From Methanomassiliicoccales archaeon (GTDB taxonomy: Archaea > Thermoplasmatota > Thermoplasmata > Methanomassiliicoccales > JACIVX01), in the NCBI GenBank assembly GCA_029907465.1, contig JARYLV010000008.1, forward strand, positions 1 to 63,229: 63,229 bases of DNA. The letters are read 5' to 3'. A program made the translations under genes and the position numbers. The notes beneath the pieces are model-generated. The model did not search any database and had not been told where the DNA came from. It saw nothing but the letters and a program-made list of their open reading frames with translations. Shown in pieces: positions 1 through 8,608 of this stretch. Every line of letters begins with the position of its first letter. Position 1 is the stretch's first letter.

Positions 1-216
1 AAGATCTCACGAACGAGATTGGCGATGCACCCCACGATGAGGATGTTCTTGAACGTTTTCCTATTGTGGGCACATTAAAGGAAGACTGATCATATCTGCG
101 GACTTTCGGAAATGAAGATGTCGAAGTCGCCATATCTAAAAGGAGAATTTCCAATGATTAATCGAGAACTAATCAACTCAAATGAGGGGAATTTCCCCTT
201 CATTCCCTATCAGATT

Positions 217-1329
217 TTAATCGATCTGAATGCTTCGACCTTTGTCCTTTTTAGTGGCCTCTGCAATTGATTCGACTTCTTTTTTCTCCTTTTCCATCGC
301 CTCTTCAAGTGATCTCAATTCCTTTTTGAGTTCCTCTGGTGTCGGTATCGGACCGAGGATATCGTCCACTCTTCCGACAGCTCTCTCTATGTCCTCAATC
401 CTGCTCGCATCTCGCGGTGGCGTTTGTCTTGCCATACCTAGGTACTCAGATGCGCCCTCAACAAGTCTCGTTAGCTCAAACGGCAGGACGAACTTCGTCG
501 CGGGACCGCTTCCGAGCTCTTTCAATGTATCGAGAGAAAGAACTGTCAACGCTTTTGAATCGAGCGGTGTTGCTCCTAGGGACAGAATCCTAAGCTTCTG
601 GGCCTCTCCCTGGCTTCGCAGAATCGTAGCGAGCCTCTCTCCTTCTGCCTCAAGAATCTTTGCCTGTCTGATACCTTCGGCCTGGAGAATCCTTGCCCGT
701 TTCTCTCCTTCGGCATTGAGGATCGCTGCTTTTTTCTGACCATCTGCTTTTAAAATAGCGGCTCGTCTCAGTCTCTCGGCCGACGTCTGCTCTTCCATCG
801 CCTCTTTGACTTTACCAGCCGGATCGACCTCCCTGATCTCGACTGCCTCGACTTTTACCCCCCATTTGTCCGTTGCTTCATCGAGGACATCTCTCAGGTG
901 GAGATTGATCTTCTCTCTGTTCGAAAGTATCTCGTCGAGCTCCATGTCCCCAATGATCGATCTTAGTGTTGTCTGTGCGAGATAGATCGTCGCCATTCGG
1001 TAATTAGTCACCTGGAAGAATGCCTTGGTAGGATCAATGACCTTGATATAAATGATGGCATCGACATTCGTAGGGGAGTTATCCTTTGTAATAACCTCTT
1101 GCCTAGGGACATCCAACACTTGTGTTCTCAGATCGATCTTGACAACCTCATTGATTAGCGGGGTTACATAATTGAAGCCTTGGTTGAGAACTCTTACAAA
1201 CCTGCCCAGCCTCATGTAAATGGCCTGTTCATAAGGCCTCACGATTTTAATACCGCTCGCAAGGATCCCTATTGCTGTAAAAATCGCAAGTAACAAAAGC
1301 GATAATATGACCGCACTCATTACATCCAT
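217..1329 (-). CDS. SPFH/band-7 (stomatin-like) membrane protein
   Basis: A 370-residue stomatin/prohibitin-family scaffold protein, expected to oligomerise in the cytoplasmic membrane. Residues 5-27 form one N-terminal hydrophobic anchor. The SPFH core follows (motifs VRPYEQAIYMRLGRF and VEIREVDPAGKVKEAM). Next comes a long charged coiled coil with repeated AEGEKRA/AEGIRQA/AEGERLA units (about residues 190-245), typical of the family. The C-terminus is charged (EKEKKEVESI). A short NfeD lies immediately upstream on the same strand, the classic stomatin-NfeD pairing, so the two probably act together in membrane organisation or quality control. The family assignment is secure. The client proteins are unknown. 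Confidence 0.93.
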   Translation of the reverse strand: MDVMSAVILSLLLLAIFTAIGILASGIKIVRPYEQAIYMRLGRFVRVLNQGFNYVTPLINEVVKIDLRTQVLDVPRQEVITKDNSPTNVDAIIYIKVIDPTKAFFQVTNYRMATIYLAQTTLRSIIGDMELDEILSNREKINLHLRDVLDEATDKWGVKVEAVEIREVDPAGKVKEAMEEQTSAERLRRAAILKADGQKKAAILNAEGEKRARILQAEGIRQAKILEAEGERLATILRSQGEAQKLRILSLGATPLDSKALTVLSLDTLKELGSGPATKFVLPFELTRLVEGASEYLGMARQTPPRDASRIEDIERAVGRVDDILGPIPTPEELKKELRSLEEAMEKEKKEVESIAEATKKDKGRSIQID

Positions 1330-1370
1330 TCTATTTGCCCCCAGTTCCCAAATTTCTCAAAAATCTCCAA

Positions 1371-1862
1371 TCAATTCACCTTCTCTTTTGTCTCATTCAT
1401 CGACACCTTTTCATTGGCCAATTCCTCAACAAATACATGAACTCCCTCACTATTCTTAACAACGACGCGCGCTCCAACAGGTATGATTTTTGACGCAGTC
1501 GCGCTCCAGATATCGTTCTGGATGCGTACTTTTCCTCGAAGATCGTATGGTGTCACCTCACGGACGACAATGCCGGTTGAACCAATTAATGAAGTTGCGA
1601 CCGTTGTTTCAGGGGGTGCTGGGGGGGCCAGCTTCTGATAGAGCTTGATTGTAACAAGCGTCGTTGGGATGAGAACGATGACGGCCGCAACAGGTGCCCA
1701 CCAGCTCAGTAGCCATTCCGGGGACACTAAACCGATCCCGCCGAGAACAATTAAGACAGTAGCTGGAACGAGGATAAAAGACCCTGGTGACGCCGCCTCA
1801 GCGATTAGCATAATAATGCCAATAACGATGAATGCAAGTGCCAGTATCGTACCTAGAGACAT
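1371..1862 (-). CDS. Short NfeD-family membrane protein
   Basis: A short NfeD with no ClpP-like protease domain. Several hydrophobic segments (from MSLGTILALAFIVIGIIML onward) are followed by a C-terminal OB-like domain (GSTGIVVREVTPYDLRGKVR ... IPVGARVVVKNSEG). I chose the ATG at 1862 because the family begins right at this first membrane helix. An in-frame TTG at 1916 would add 18 non-conserved residues. A TATA-like stretch (CTAAATAC in gene orientation) lies about 25 nt ahead of the ATG, which would suit a leaderless message. The stomatin gene follows 41 nt downstream, so the two are likely one operon. NfeD OB domains are thought to bind or regulate the partner SPFH protein. Confidence 0.87.
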   Translation of the reverse strand: MSLGTILALAFIVIGIIMLIAEAASPGSFILVPATVLIVLGGIGLVSPEWLLSWWAPVAAVIVLIPTTLVTIKLYQKLAPPAPPETTVATSLIGSTGIVVREVTPYDLRGKVRIQNDIWSATASKIIPVGARVVVKNSEGVHVFVEELANEKVSMNETKEKVN

Positions 1863-1977
1863 CGTTATTTTAATTGAGGTTGTGGTATTTAGACCTATGT
1901 TCCGTAATCTTTTCAAAGCTCAACTCAGACAGCCTTGATCAAGTCTCAGAGTTCATTTCCTGCATTTGTATCTCATT

Positions 1978-2565
1978 TCAAACGGCGAGGACGGGGCCAG
2001 AAGGAGTCTTGATAAATGGAAGATAAATGATTTTTTCATCTTTCACAATAAGAGAATAATCGAGATACTGGAGGACTCCTGGTTTTTCAGCTTCTATCGT
2101 CACGACGACAAAATCAGCAAGTTCCTGGGCTTCCTCTTTTGTCAACAGAACAGGCATTCGTGGAACACCGCCGAAATTCATTGTCGTATGATAGTGAGGC
2201 GGATTTAGTGTCAGGCGTGTAGAGAGTATTTTGAAGTCTTCTAAACTGACGTCGAAGGCGGGAATGAATACAAAGAGCATCCCAGAATCTCTATCGCCCT
2301 TGATCCACTGAGATAGGCGGAAAAAAGAGCCTCGCTCGACATTTTTTGATCTGATGGAGAAGTCGCAATAAAGTCGCCAAAAGGGCATATACATTCTTTC
2401 ACCTGCAGTACCTGGAGCAAAGTCCGCAATCTCATAATCAATGCTCTCGATGCCATGATTTCTCGTATGCATCATCTTACAGTTATCGCAGAGAAAGATG
2501 CGCTCCTTGTTTTTCATGCGGATCGGCGTTCCGCACGACGGACACTTGATCTGCACAATTTTCAT
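1978..2565 (-). CDS. Zinc-ribbon protein of the SPFH/zinc-ribbon operon
   Basis: A 195-residue protein starting with a zinc ribbon (CPSC at residues 9-12, CDNC about 28-31). It continues with a domain related to the next two upstream genes, including the shared MPFWRLYCDF segment that matches LPFWNIDLKV and FPVYMFKRR in its neighbours. It has no clear transmembrane helix, unlike those two relatives. It overlaps the upstream gene by 4 nt (ATGA), so it is the last gene of a translationally coupled operon. The biochemical function is unknown. The context (SPFH protein with C-terminal zinc ribbons) suggests a membrane-associated complex. Confidence 0.8.
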   Translation of the reverse strand: MKIVQIKCPSCGTPIRMKNKERIFLCDNCKMMHTRNHGIESIDYEIADFAPGTAGERMYMPFWRLYCDFSIRSKNVERGSFFRLSQWIKGDRDSGMLFVFIPAFDVSLEDFKILSTRLTLNPPHYHTTMNFGGVPRMPVLLTKEEAQELADFVVVTIEAEKPGVLQYLDYSLIVKDEKIIYLPFIKTPSGPVLAV

Positions 2566-3569
2566 CTATACACCCTCTGAAACTTCCGCGTTACCTCTGA
2601 AATCTCCTTCAAAATCTCTCCTGGTGAATGTGACCTCTCGCTAAAGTCCCCGACAATGATCTCGGAGCCTCGCCTAAAGAATCGGTAGAAAACATAAAGA
2701 ATGGCAACGCCTGCTCCGATTGCAGCTAGCGCTATGCCGGGGTCTGCCTGTGATATTAAGATCCCTGCAGCCGCGATCAAACCTCCTATAGATGCACCAG
2801 CGGTAACGGCGAGACTTTGAAATATGGGATCTCCTGGTGCTCTGCCAGAAATGATCTTACCAGTCACACCGTCGATCGTACAGACGTACATGCGATCTCG
2901 GTACTCGTAGCGAACGACCCAAATCGGATAATACGCGAGAAAAATTCTCCTGGGAAGAACGTGAAGTCGCTCAAAAGTGATTTCTGTCAATCGAGTGCTG
3001 TCACGCGCTCGAGAGAAAGCATCATCCTTTGCATGCTGCAGTGCATCATCCCTACTCGTTGTTGATTCGAAAGTTGGTATCATTTCGAAATCTTCAAAAC
3101 TTGTCTCACCGGATAAGTTTCTCAAATTCCGTATGCCTAAATCTCCTGGATCGCAAGCGATCTCGGTGAAAACATATTCCTTCATGATCATGATTTCCTT
3201 TGGAATCCGCTCTTTGCGCATGTTTCCCTTTGAATCGGTATGAATGTGTTCCTCATATCCACAGATCCATCCTGCGACTTTCAGATCAATATTCCAAAAA
3301 GGAAGATAGATTGGGTAACACTCGACAACCTTGCCCGATCTCTTGAGATCTCTTGCCTTAAATCCTTCGGACCACCAGCGTTTCGATTCTAGGACAACGG
3401 AGTCCTTTGTGATTTTATTTTTAAAGGCTATTGTGTATACACCGCTATCCCCCTCGATAAAGAGCGCTGAATCACAGTAATCACAAATCACAACATTTTC
3501 GCCTTCGCTGGCGTTGATCGTTCCGCCACAGGCTGGACAATTGAGGCTAATCGTGATATCCATGTTCAC
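2562..3569 (-). CDS. Zinc-ribbon membrane protein (paralogue 2 of the operon)
   Basis: A 335-residue protein with an N-terminal zinc ribbon (CPACGG about residues 11-16, CDYCDS about 29-34). A soluble region follows, containing YPIYLPFWNIDLK and later LAYYPIWVVRYEYRDRMYV. Then come two hydrophobic segments around residues 250-295 and a short charged tail. The repeated FFPIW/YYPIW plus [I/V]DG.[S/T]G.[I/V] motif is shared with the next gene upstream (FFPIWRIDYIFD, VVIDGSSGEV), so the two are paralogues. Both junctions are 4-nt ATGA overlaps. No enzymatic motif is visible. I infer a role in the same membrane-linked complex as the SPFH protein. Confidence 0.8.
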   Translation of the reverse strand: MNMDITISLNCPACGGTINASEGENVVICDYCDSALFIEGDSGVYTIAFKNKITKDSVVLESKRWWSEGFKARDLKRSGKVVECYPIYLPFWNIDLKVAGWICGYEEHIHTDSKGNMRKERIPKEIMIMKEYVFTEIACDPGDLGIRNLRNLSGETSFEDFEMIPTFESTTSRDDALQHAKDDAFSRARDSTRLTEITFERLHVLPRRIFLAYYPIWVVRYEYRDRMYVCTIDGVTGKIISGRAPGDPIFQSLAVTAGASIGGLIAAAGILISQADPGIALAAIGAGVAILYVFYRFFRRGSEIIVGDFSERSHSPGEILKEISEVTRKFQRVYR

Positions 3570-4309
3570 ATTCTCCTTGCCACCACTAGTGCCGTAAGAA
3601 ATACACTGATAAGGGTTACTCCCATCAACATGAGTGCAACCGGAAGATTGAATACCGCAAGAAGCCCCTCAGCGACGAATGCAATAAACCCTACTGTTGC
3701 AACAAGCATATAACCCATCGAACTTCGAGCAGGAAAACTCGAGGAGAAGACCTCACCCGATGAGCCATCTATTACTACATCATACTTCTTTCCATCAAAA
3801 ATGTAATCGATTCTCCATATCGGAAAGAAAACTAGCGCTTGTTCCACACGCTCCCCAGGGAGGCTATTGAGATACGACAACATCTCAATATCTAGATTAA
3901 CCAATTCTGCCCCTTGCTTATCGAAAGAGGAGTCGAAAATTCTTAGGTCCCCCGCGGGGATTTTCAGGCGATGCAATCCTGGCAATGTCGTGGATGCAGC
4001 AGGTTCAACGAAGACTTGTTCTTTGCCATTAACTCTCCTCTTGAACATATAAACGGGGAAGTATGCGTTCTTGACTAATGCGATCTCCGCTTTTTTGTCG
4101 AGGTCCTTGGCTCTTGATGGTCCAGCTGCCCACCGTCTAAAAATGCCAATTGCATCATTTTCCCTGACCGCGAAGGGAATAATGTAATAGAACCCAGCGC
4201 CAGACTTGTCGATATATATTTCAGTCCTACAAAAAGCACATTTTGTGAACTTCGTCCCAGCGTCGATGAGAACTGCAGCGCCACATTTCGGACACTTGAT
4301 TGATGCCAT
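3566..4309 (-). CDS. Zinc-ribbon membrane protein (paralogue 1 of the operon)
   Basis: About 247 residues from the ATG at 4309 (MASIKCPKCGAAVLI), preceded by a GGGA motif. An upstream in-frame extension would run into the preceding gene and adds nothing conserved. The zinc ribbon is CPKC ... CAFC. The middle domain shares the FPVYMF and FFPIWRIDY motifs with its downstream paralogue. The C-terminus holds two hydrophobic helices (MGYMLVATVGFIAFVAEGLL and VALMLMGVTLISVFLTALVV). Its function is unknown. It sits between the SPFH/zinc-ribbon gene and the two other zinc-ribbon genes in a tightly packed operon. Confidence 0.8.
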   Translation of the reverse strand: MASIKCPKCGAAVLIDAGTKFTKCAFCRTEIYIDKSGAGFYYIIPFAVRENDAIGIFRRWAAGPSRAKDLDKKAEIALVKNAYFPVYMFKRRVNGKEQVFVEPAASTTLPGLHRLKIPAGDLRIFDSSFDKQGAELVNLDIEMLSYLNSLPGERVEQALVFFPIWRIDYIFDGKKYDVVIDGSSGEVFSSSFPARSSMGYMLVATVGFIAFVAEGLLAVFNLPVALMLMGVTLISVFLTALVVARRM

Positions 4310-4334
4310 CGATGTCCCTTTGTTTTCTAACCAA

Positions 4335-5447
4335 TCACAGTGGCTTTCCGCATTCTGGACAGAATTTCGAAGTTGCAGGAACTTCGGCACCGCAATTTCC
4401 GCATTTTTTCATCGAAGAAATGTTAACGCCACACGACGGACAGAACTTGGAACGGGGTGGTACGTCAGCTCCACAATTAGGACACTTTGAGGTTTGAGTC
4501 GACGTCAAGGGCGATCCACACTCCGCGCAGAATTTGTTAGTGGCGAGGTTCTGAGTACCACATTTCGGACATCGAATCGCAGCTTGTGGCGGTGCAGCAG
4601 GTGGAACCTGCTGCGACTGGCGCATCGAATCAAGCATCGTCCATCCCATACCAATTCCAGCACCTACACCTACTCCGGCTCCCGCCGCGCCGCCAGATGG
4701 ATTCTGTGCAGCGTCCCGCATCGCCTGTCCGGTCTGATATTGGATATAATTGGCACCGAGCACCTGCATGGAGGATCTCGTATCGACGGCCTTTTGTACT
4801 TCTTCTGGAAGCGAAATATAAAGCCCCGATATTTTATCGATGAGAACGCCATAGAGGTCGAAATGATCTTTCGATCTCGAAAGGATGACTTGCTCAATTG
4901 TCGTCAGGTTGCTTGCAATATCGGCGACGCCTAACCCCTGGTTTTTCATGTCCCCTAGAACGTCATATACAAGGACGACGACTTGCTCCCTGATTCTCTC
5001 CTCAACTTCAGCGCTCGTTGCAAAGTTGAGTGTGCCTATAAATTGATTCACAAAATTCGCGGGAGATGATATCTTGTAACGAAATTCACCAAAAGCTCTC
5101 AGATTGACAAGACCGAATTCTTTATCTCTGAACGGGTACGGCTGCTTGCTTCCGAATTTACCATCGAAAACTCTCTTCTGAAGATAAATGACTTCAGCCT
5201 GCTGCTGCACGCCTGAAAGAAATTTCACAATCGGTCCGACGATAGGGGCGTTAATGGACGTAAGGGCGTACCTATCAGGGCGATCAATATACGCGAGTAC
5301 TTTACCATCTCGGAAGAAAACCGCTATTTCATCTTCTCTCACAACAATATTATCGTTAAATCGGATGTTCCTTGGCATCCTGAACATAATGTTGTTTCTC
5401 TTGTCAGCATCTTCCCATTTGAATGTCTCAGCGCCAATGATACTCAT
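4335..5447 (-). CDS. YdjI-like SPFH protein with three C-terminal zinc ribbons
   Basis: A 370-residue protein. Residues 1-225 form an SPFH-type domain of the virion-core/YdjI kind (VVREDEIAVFFRDGKV, FGLVNLRAFGEFRYKI, GVLIDKISGLYISLPEEVQK). A Gly/Ala-rich linker (about 250-270) and a Pro/Ala stretch follow. Then come three zinc ribbons: CPKC/CAEC (293-310), CPNC/CPSC (322-339) and CGNC/CPEC (349-366). In Bacillus, YdjI is linked to recruiting membrane-stress factors; that is family knowledge. Here it sits between a coiled-coil protein and three zinc-ribbon membrane proteins, which suggests a dedicated membrane-integrity assembly. Translation starts at MSIIGAE, 3 nt after the stop of the upstream gene. 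Confidence 0.88.
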   Translation of the reverse strand: MSIIGAETFKWEDADKRNNIMFRMPRNIRFNDNIVVREDEIAVFFRDGKVLAYIDRPDRYALTSINAPIVGPIVKFLSGVQQQAEVIYLQKRVFDGKFGSKQPYPFRDKEFGLVNLRAFGEFRYKISSPANFVNQFIGTLNFATSAEVEERIREQVVVLVYDVLGDMKNQGLGVADIASNLTTIEQVILSRSKDHFDLYGVLIDKISGLYISLPEEVQKAVDTRSSMQVLGANYIQYQTGQAMRDAAQNPSGGAAGAGVGVGAGIGMGWTMLDSMRQSQQVPPAAPPQAAIRCPKCGTQNLATNKFCAECGSPLTSTQTSKCPNCGADVPPRSKFCPSCGVNISSMKKCGNCGAEVPATSKFCPECGKPL

Positions 5448-5450
5448 TGA

Positions 5451-5981
5451 TCACACCTCGGTACCTTCAACAACTCTCAGGCGGCTGCGAAATTGATCTT
5501 CAAAATCGGCAGCTTTGCTCTTAATATCCGTGATCATTCTTTCAACCTTCTTCATCTCCACATTCATCGTATCTCTTTTCAAATCATCAATGTCACTAGA
5601 TATCGATGATTGTAGTTCCAGCATTCTCAAATCGTATTCGTAAAGCGTATTGAGCTCTTCTTCATGAATTGTTATATCTGATACCAGACCTGAATATCCC
5701 GTTTCCGCGTAAGAAACCAATCCTTCAAGCTTCTTGAACTGGTTAATAAGGCCCCCGATCGCATCAAGTATCTCAAAGGATTGGTGTTGCGCCAGAAAAG
5801 ATCTACATTCCTCGAGCTCTTTGCGCTGCTTTGCAAGCTTATCGGCCAGCTGTCCTCTTAACATTCTGTCTGCATCTCTCAGATCTTCTCGAAACCTATA
5901 ACCCCTAAAACCTGGGATATAGCTTTGAATTCTCTTGAGGAGACCACGGTCTTCCTCAACTCTCCTCCGGATGTCTGTCAT
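5451..5981 (-). CDS. Coiled-coil protein, first gene of the SPFH/zinc-ribbon operon
   Basis: A 176-residue, highly charged and probably mostly helical protein. It opens with RIQSYIPGFRGYRFREDLRD, a signature I associate with small conserved proteins encoded beside SPFH genes. Heptad-like helices follow up to residue 170. It has no membrane helix. An AGGAG Shine-Dalgarno lies 8 nt before the ATG, and a TATA-like element sits about 45 nt upstream, so it heads the operon. Its arrangement next to the YdjI-like protein recalls a PspA-type coiled coil, but sequence similarity to PspA is not evident. The function is inferred from context only. Confidence 0.75.
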   Translation of the reverse strand: MTDIRRRVEEDRGLLKRIQSYIPGFRGYRFREDLRDADRMLRGQLADKLAKQRKELEECRSFLAQHQSFEILDAIGGLINQFKKLEGLVSYAETGYSGLVSDITIHEEELNTLYEYDLRMLELQSSISSDIDDLKRDTMNVEMKKVERMITDIKSKAADFEDQFRSRLRVVEGTEV

Positions 5982-6021
5982 CTCTTTTTCTCCTGAATGT
6001 TACACAAACTATTGAGGTTGT

Positions 6022-6034
6022 AGCTTAAATACAT
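6022..6034 (-). promoter_or_regulatory. TATA box of the five-gene SPFH/zinc-ribbon operon
   Basis: In gene orientation the sequence reads TGTATTTAAGCTA. The TATA core is about 45 nt upstream of the ATG at 5981, leaving room for transcription to start near 6000 and for an AGGAG ribosome site. Confidence 0.5.
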
Positions 6035-6264
6035 TGTTAAAGGCACTTTATAGCGCCTCAAGCGATCCCTGATGTTTCTGATATCACTGTTTGCATCTTG
6101 GCTAGGTATTTAATGTAATATCGATGTGATCGATAAAGTGATTCACGTGATGTTCTCAGCAAGGCGGTATGGAATTGATCACCAATTTAGGAAATTGTTA
6201 TGGTTTTAGGAGATAAGGGGGATTACACTGGAGAGATTAAATAGATTTTAGAGATTAGGTAGGT

Positions 6265-7197
6265 GTGATGAATCGTGTCGGGAAGCTCCGCCAAGTAGCC
6301 TACTATGGATTATGGTTCTTGAAGTCAAAACTGGGATCAAGAAAACCACTCGTCAATACAATGATCATCAATTATGAGTGCAATCTTCGATGTAAACACT
6401 GCAGTATAGTTGCTCACGCTGAAGAACTGCCTGGACCAAAATCAATGAGCTATGAACTTGCAGTAAAAGAGATGAAAGAACACTTTGAGAATGGTGCCAG
6501 AATACTGTTTTTTGAAGGAGGGGAACCAACATTATGGCGTGATGGCCGTAAAGGACTAAAAGACCTTATCATCGCAGGAAAAGAAATTGGTTATTTTGTC
6601 GTCGGCTATACCACCAACGGGACGCGTGAGATTGATGAAACGAGTGACGTGATTTCGGTCAGTCTTGATGGGCCTAAACCGGTTCACGAAGAGATTCGTG
6701 GACATGGGACATTTGATTCCCTCATGAAGAATCTGGAAAGAACGAATCATTCGAACATTTTCGCCAACATGGTCGTTACGAAGATGAATATGAATTTTGT
6801 GAAAGAAACGGTTGAGGTGGTCTCGGAAAACCACAAGATACGGGGTATCATGATTAATTTTCTCACTCCGCCACCGTACTCCATTGCCCTCGACATTCAG
6901 GAGAAGCGGAAGATAGTCGATCTCGCTTTAACGATGAAAAGACAGGGGTACCCAATCCTCAACACTGATAGGGCTTTGAAGGAATTGCTGGAGGAGAATT
7001 ACTCGCAGAAATGTCCCTATTGGGTATCAGCATTCGTTCTGCCTGATGGTTCCAAGTATTTTGGATGCCCGCTCCAGAACACGAGTTCATGTGAGCAGTG
7101 TGGCTTTAACGCCGTGAGGGAGTACCGACTGATCACTGTTGGCAATCTGCAGACCATTACCCAGATGTCACGTAGATTCGCAATATCGAAGCAATGA
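6265..7197 (+). CDS. Radical SAM protein (HpnH-like) with C-terminal cysteine cluster
   Basis: A 310-residue radical SAM enzyme. The [4Fe-4S]/SAM motif CNLRCKHC (CX3CX2C, C39/C43/C46) is followed by a GGEPTL motif. The C-terminal third has further cysteines (KCPYW, GCPLQN, CEQCGF) that could hold an auxiliary cluster, as in SPASM/twitch enzymes. The TPPPY segment resembles HpnH-type proteins that adenosylate polyprenoid precursors. The start is GTG at 6265 or ATG at 6268, after an AGGTAGGT stretch. The 3' end overlaps the convergent MenA-like prenyltransferase gene by 41 nt. The substrate is not determinable, though proximity to a prenyltransferase makes a lipid or quinone substrate plausible. 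Confidence 0.85.
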   Translation: MMNRVGKLRQVAYYGLWFLKSKLGSRKPLVNTMIINYECNLRCKHCSIVAHAEELPGPKSMSYELAVKEMKEHFENGARILFFEGGEPTLWRDGRKGLKDLIIAGKEIGYFVVGYTTNGTREIDETSDVISVSLDGPKPVHEEIRGHGTFDSLMKNLERTNHSNIFANMVVTKMNMNFVKETVEVVSENHKIRGIMINFLTPPPYSIALDIQEKRKIVDLALTMKRQGYPILNTDRALKELLEENYSQKCPYWVSAFVLPDGSKYFGCPLQNTSSCEQCGFNAVREYRLITVGNLQTITQMSRRFAISKQ

Positions 7198-8125
7198 TTA
7201 TCAACAACTGGAATGAGAAAGAGAGCATGAACGCGAGAGGTGCGGGTCTTACATATCTGAAACGGTCACTTTCATTGAAAAGCGTTCTCGAGATCTTGTA
7301 TGAAAAGGGGATTGAGAGGAATACCAGTAGGTAGAAAATGCTTGATATTGCAATATTGATCACCGATATCAGATAAATGAGAAACATAATGATGACTACT
7401 AACTTCGACGCGTTTCTCAGGCCAAGGCGAACACAGAGGTCCTTCTCTCCTGCCTCGAGATGCGCTTCATACCCTGACATCTCGTCGACCAACCGCATAT
7501 TCATGACAAGGAGGCCGACTGAAAGTGCGACCAAGAACGCGTCATAGCTAAAGAACCCGGTGGTGACAAAAAAAGAAAAGAAAGAAATCATAAAGAAAGA
7601 GAGGAAGACGTCGAACTCACCAAGGCCGCGTGCTCCAAGGTTCATGGGTGGGGCTGTATAAAAGTAACTTAGGAAGAATGCGATGAGGCCGAGAAGGATG
7701 ACAATAATACCTCCGTGGATGACTATTGGAATTGAGAGAAGGATTGCTAAACCCGCCAGAAGAGCCATGAGTGTTTTGCCCTCTGATTCAGTAACATAAC
7801 CGAGGTCAAACGCATTTCCAGACCAGTATAACTTACTATTCAATATCTCCTTCGCCCCTCTTTCAAATTCCTTATCTCTTGAGAAAAATCTTGAGGAGTC
7901 AGCGCCACTCTTATGATCAAAGTAATCATTTGAGAGGTTGACAAAAAGGGCTAAAACAAAAACATCGAGTACAATGAAAACACCAATTACGACTTGAGGG
8001 GTGTGAACCAAAGCGGTGAAGACACCGGTAAGCGATGCAAGGACAAACGGTAGGGTATAGGTGAATCGGAAGACGTTTTTCAGCCATTCCCATTTCGTGA
8101 TCGAAGATGTTCCTACGGTGTCCAT
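7157..8125 (-). CDS. UbiA/MenA-family prenyltransferase
   Basis: A 322-residue integral membrane prenyltransferase with about eight to nine hydrophobic helices. The first Asp-rich motif is NDYFDHKSGAD (NDxxDxxxD, binding Mg-prenyl diphosphate). The MenA-like YTAPPMNLGARGLGE loop follows. A second acidic motif, VDEMSGYEAHLEAGEKDL, stands in place of the usual DxxxD-GKRTL. The family attaches isoprenoid chains to aromatic acceptors or glyceryl lipids. The YT.PP and RGLGE motifs favour the menaquinone branch, but no other men or mqn genes are in view. A strong AAGGGAG/GGGGGA ribosome site precedes the ATG. Confidence 0.88.
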   Translation of the reverse strand: MDTVGTSSITKWEWLKNVFRFTYTLPFVLASLTGVFTALVHTPQVVIGVFIVLDVFVLALFVNLSNDYFDHKSGADSSRFFSRDKEFERGAKEILNSKLYWSGNAFDLGYVTESEGKTLMALLAGLAILLSIPIVIHGGIIVILLGLIAFFLSYFYTAPPMNLGARGLGEFDVFLSFFMISFFSFFVTTGFFSYDAFLVALSVGLLVMNMRLVDEMSGYEAHLEAGEKDLCVRLGLRNASKLVVIIMFLIYLISVINIAISSIFYLLVFLSIPFSYKISRTLFNESDRFRYVRPAPLAFMLSFSFQLLIIIASILRIYVTSG

Positions 8126-8608
8126 GTCCCCCGCTCCCTTATTCCAATGTTATGCGATATTCCTCTCTCAATTTCGGTGAGGGTTGGGAAGTATCTTGTT
8201 ACAATAAATAACCGTTTCAACTACTACTGCAACTTGCAATCAAACTATTAGATTTGTCGGAGCATTATGGTTCTTTTTGTTAGAAATACCGACGGATTTA
8301 TTGAGTTGCAAAAATGAGTCATTAATAAGTCGCGGCACTAATGTCCATCGTGAGCGGCCACTGTGTATCCAAACTAATTCCCAAATAGTGTTGGCGATCA
8401 TTTTAGCGAAATGATTCTTTAGAGTTTCGTATAATTTCATGATTAGGAGCTTTCTTACAATTTCCATAACGTTTATTCGTAATTCTTCATTCGCGTTATT
8501 TCGCATAGAAGTAGATCAGATAGATGGTGGTAAGGCTTGTTCAATGTGACATTAGGTCAATTTTTTCTTTCATCATTTTTCTTGAATGCGCTTAATATTG
8601 CGAACAAA
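8126..8608. other. 483-bp AT-rich intergenic stretch
   Basis: No convincing gene. A minus-strand reading frame at 8240-8506 could encode 88 residues, but it has no ribosome site, no recognisable motif and an unusual Asn-rich composition. It may be a remnant associated with the neighbouring methyltransferase. Confidence 0.5.

Noticed and set aside
1-216. Short reading frames at the window's left edge
   Set aside because: No start codon, ribosome site or recognisable motif within the visible part, so I did not assign a gene.
8240-8506. 88-codon minus-strand frame
   Set aside because: No ribosome site, no motif, and odd composition in an AT-rich gap.
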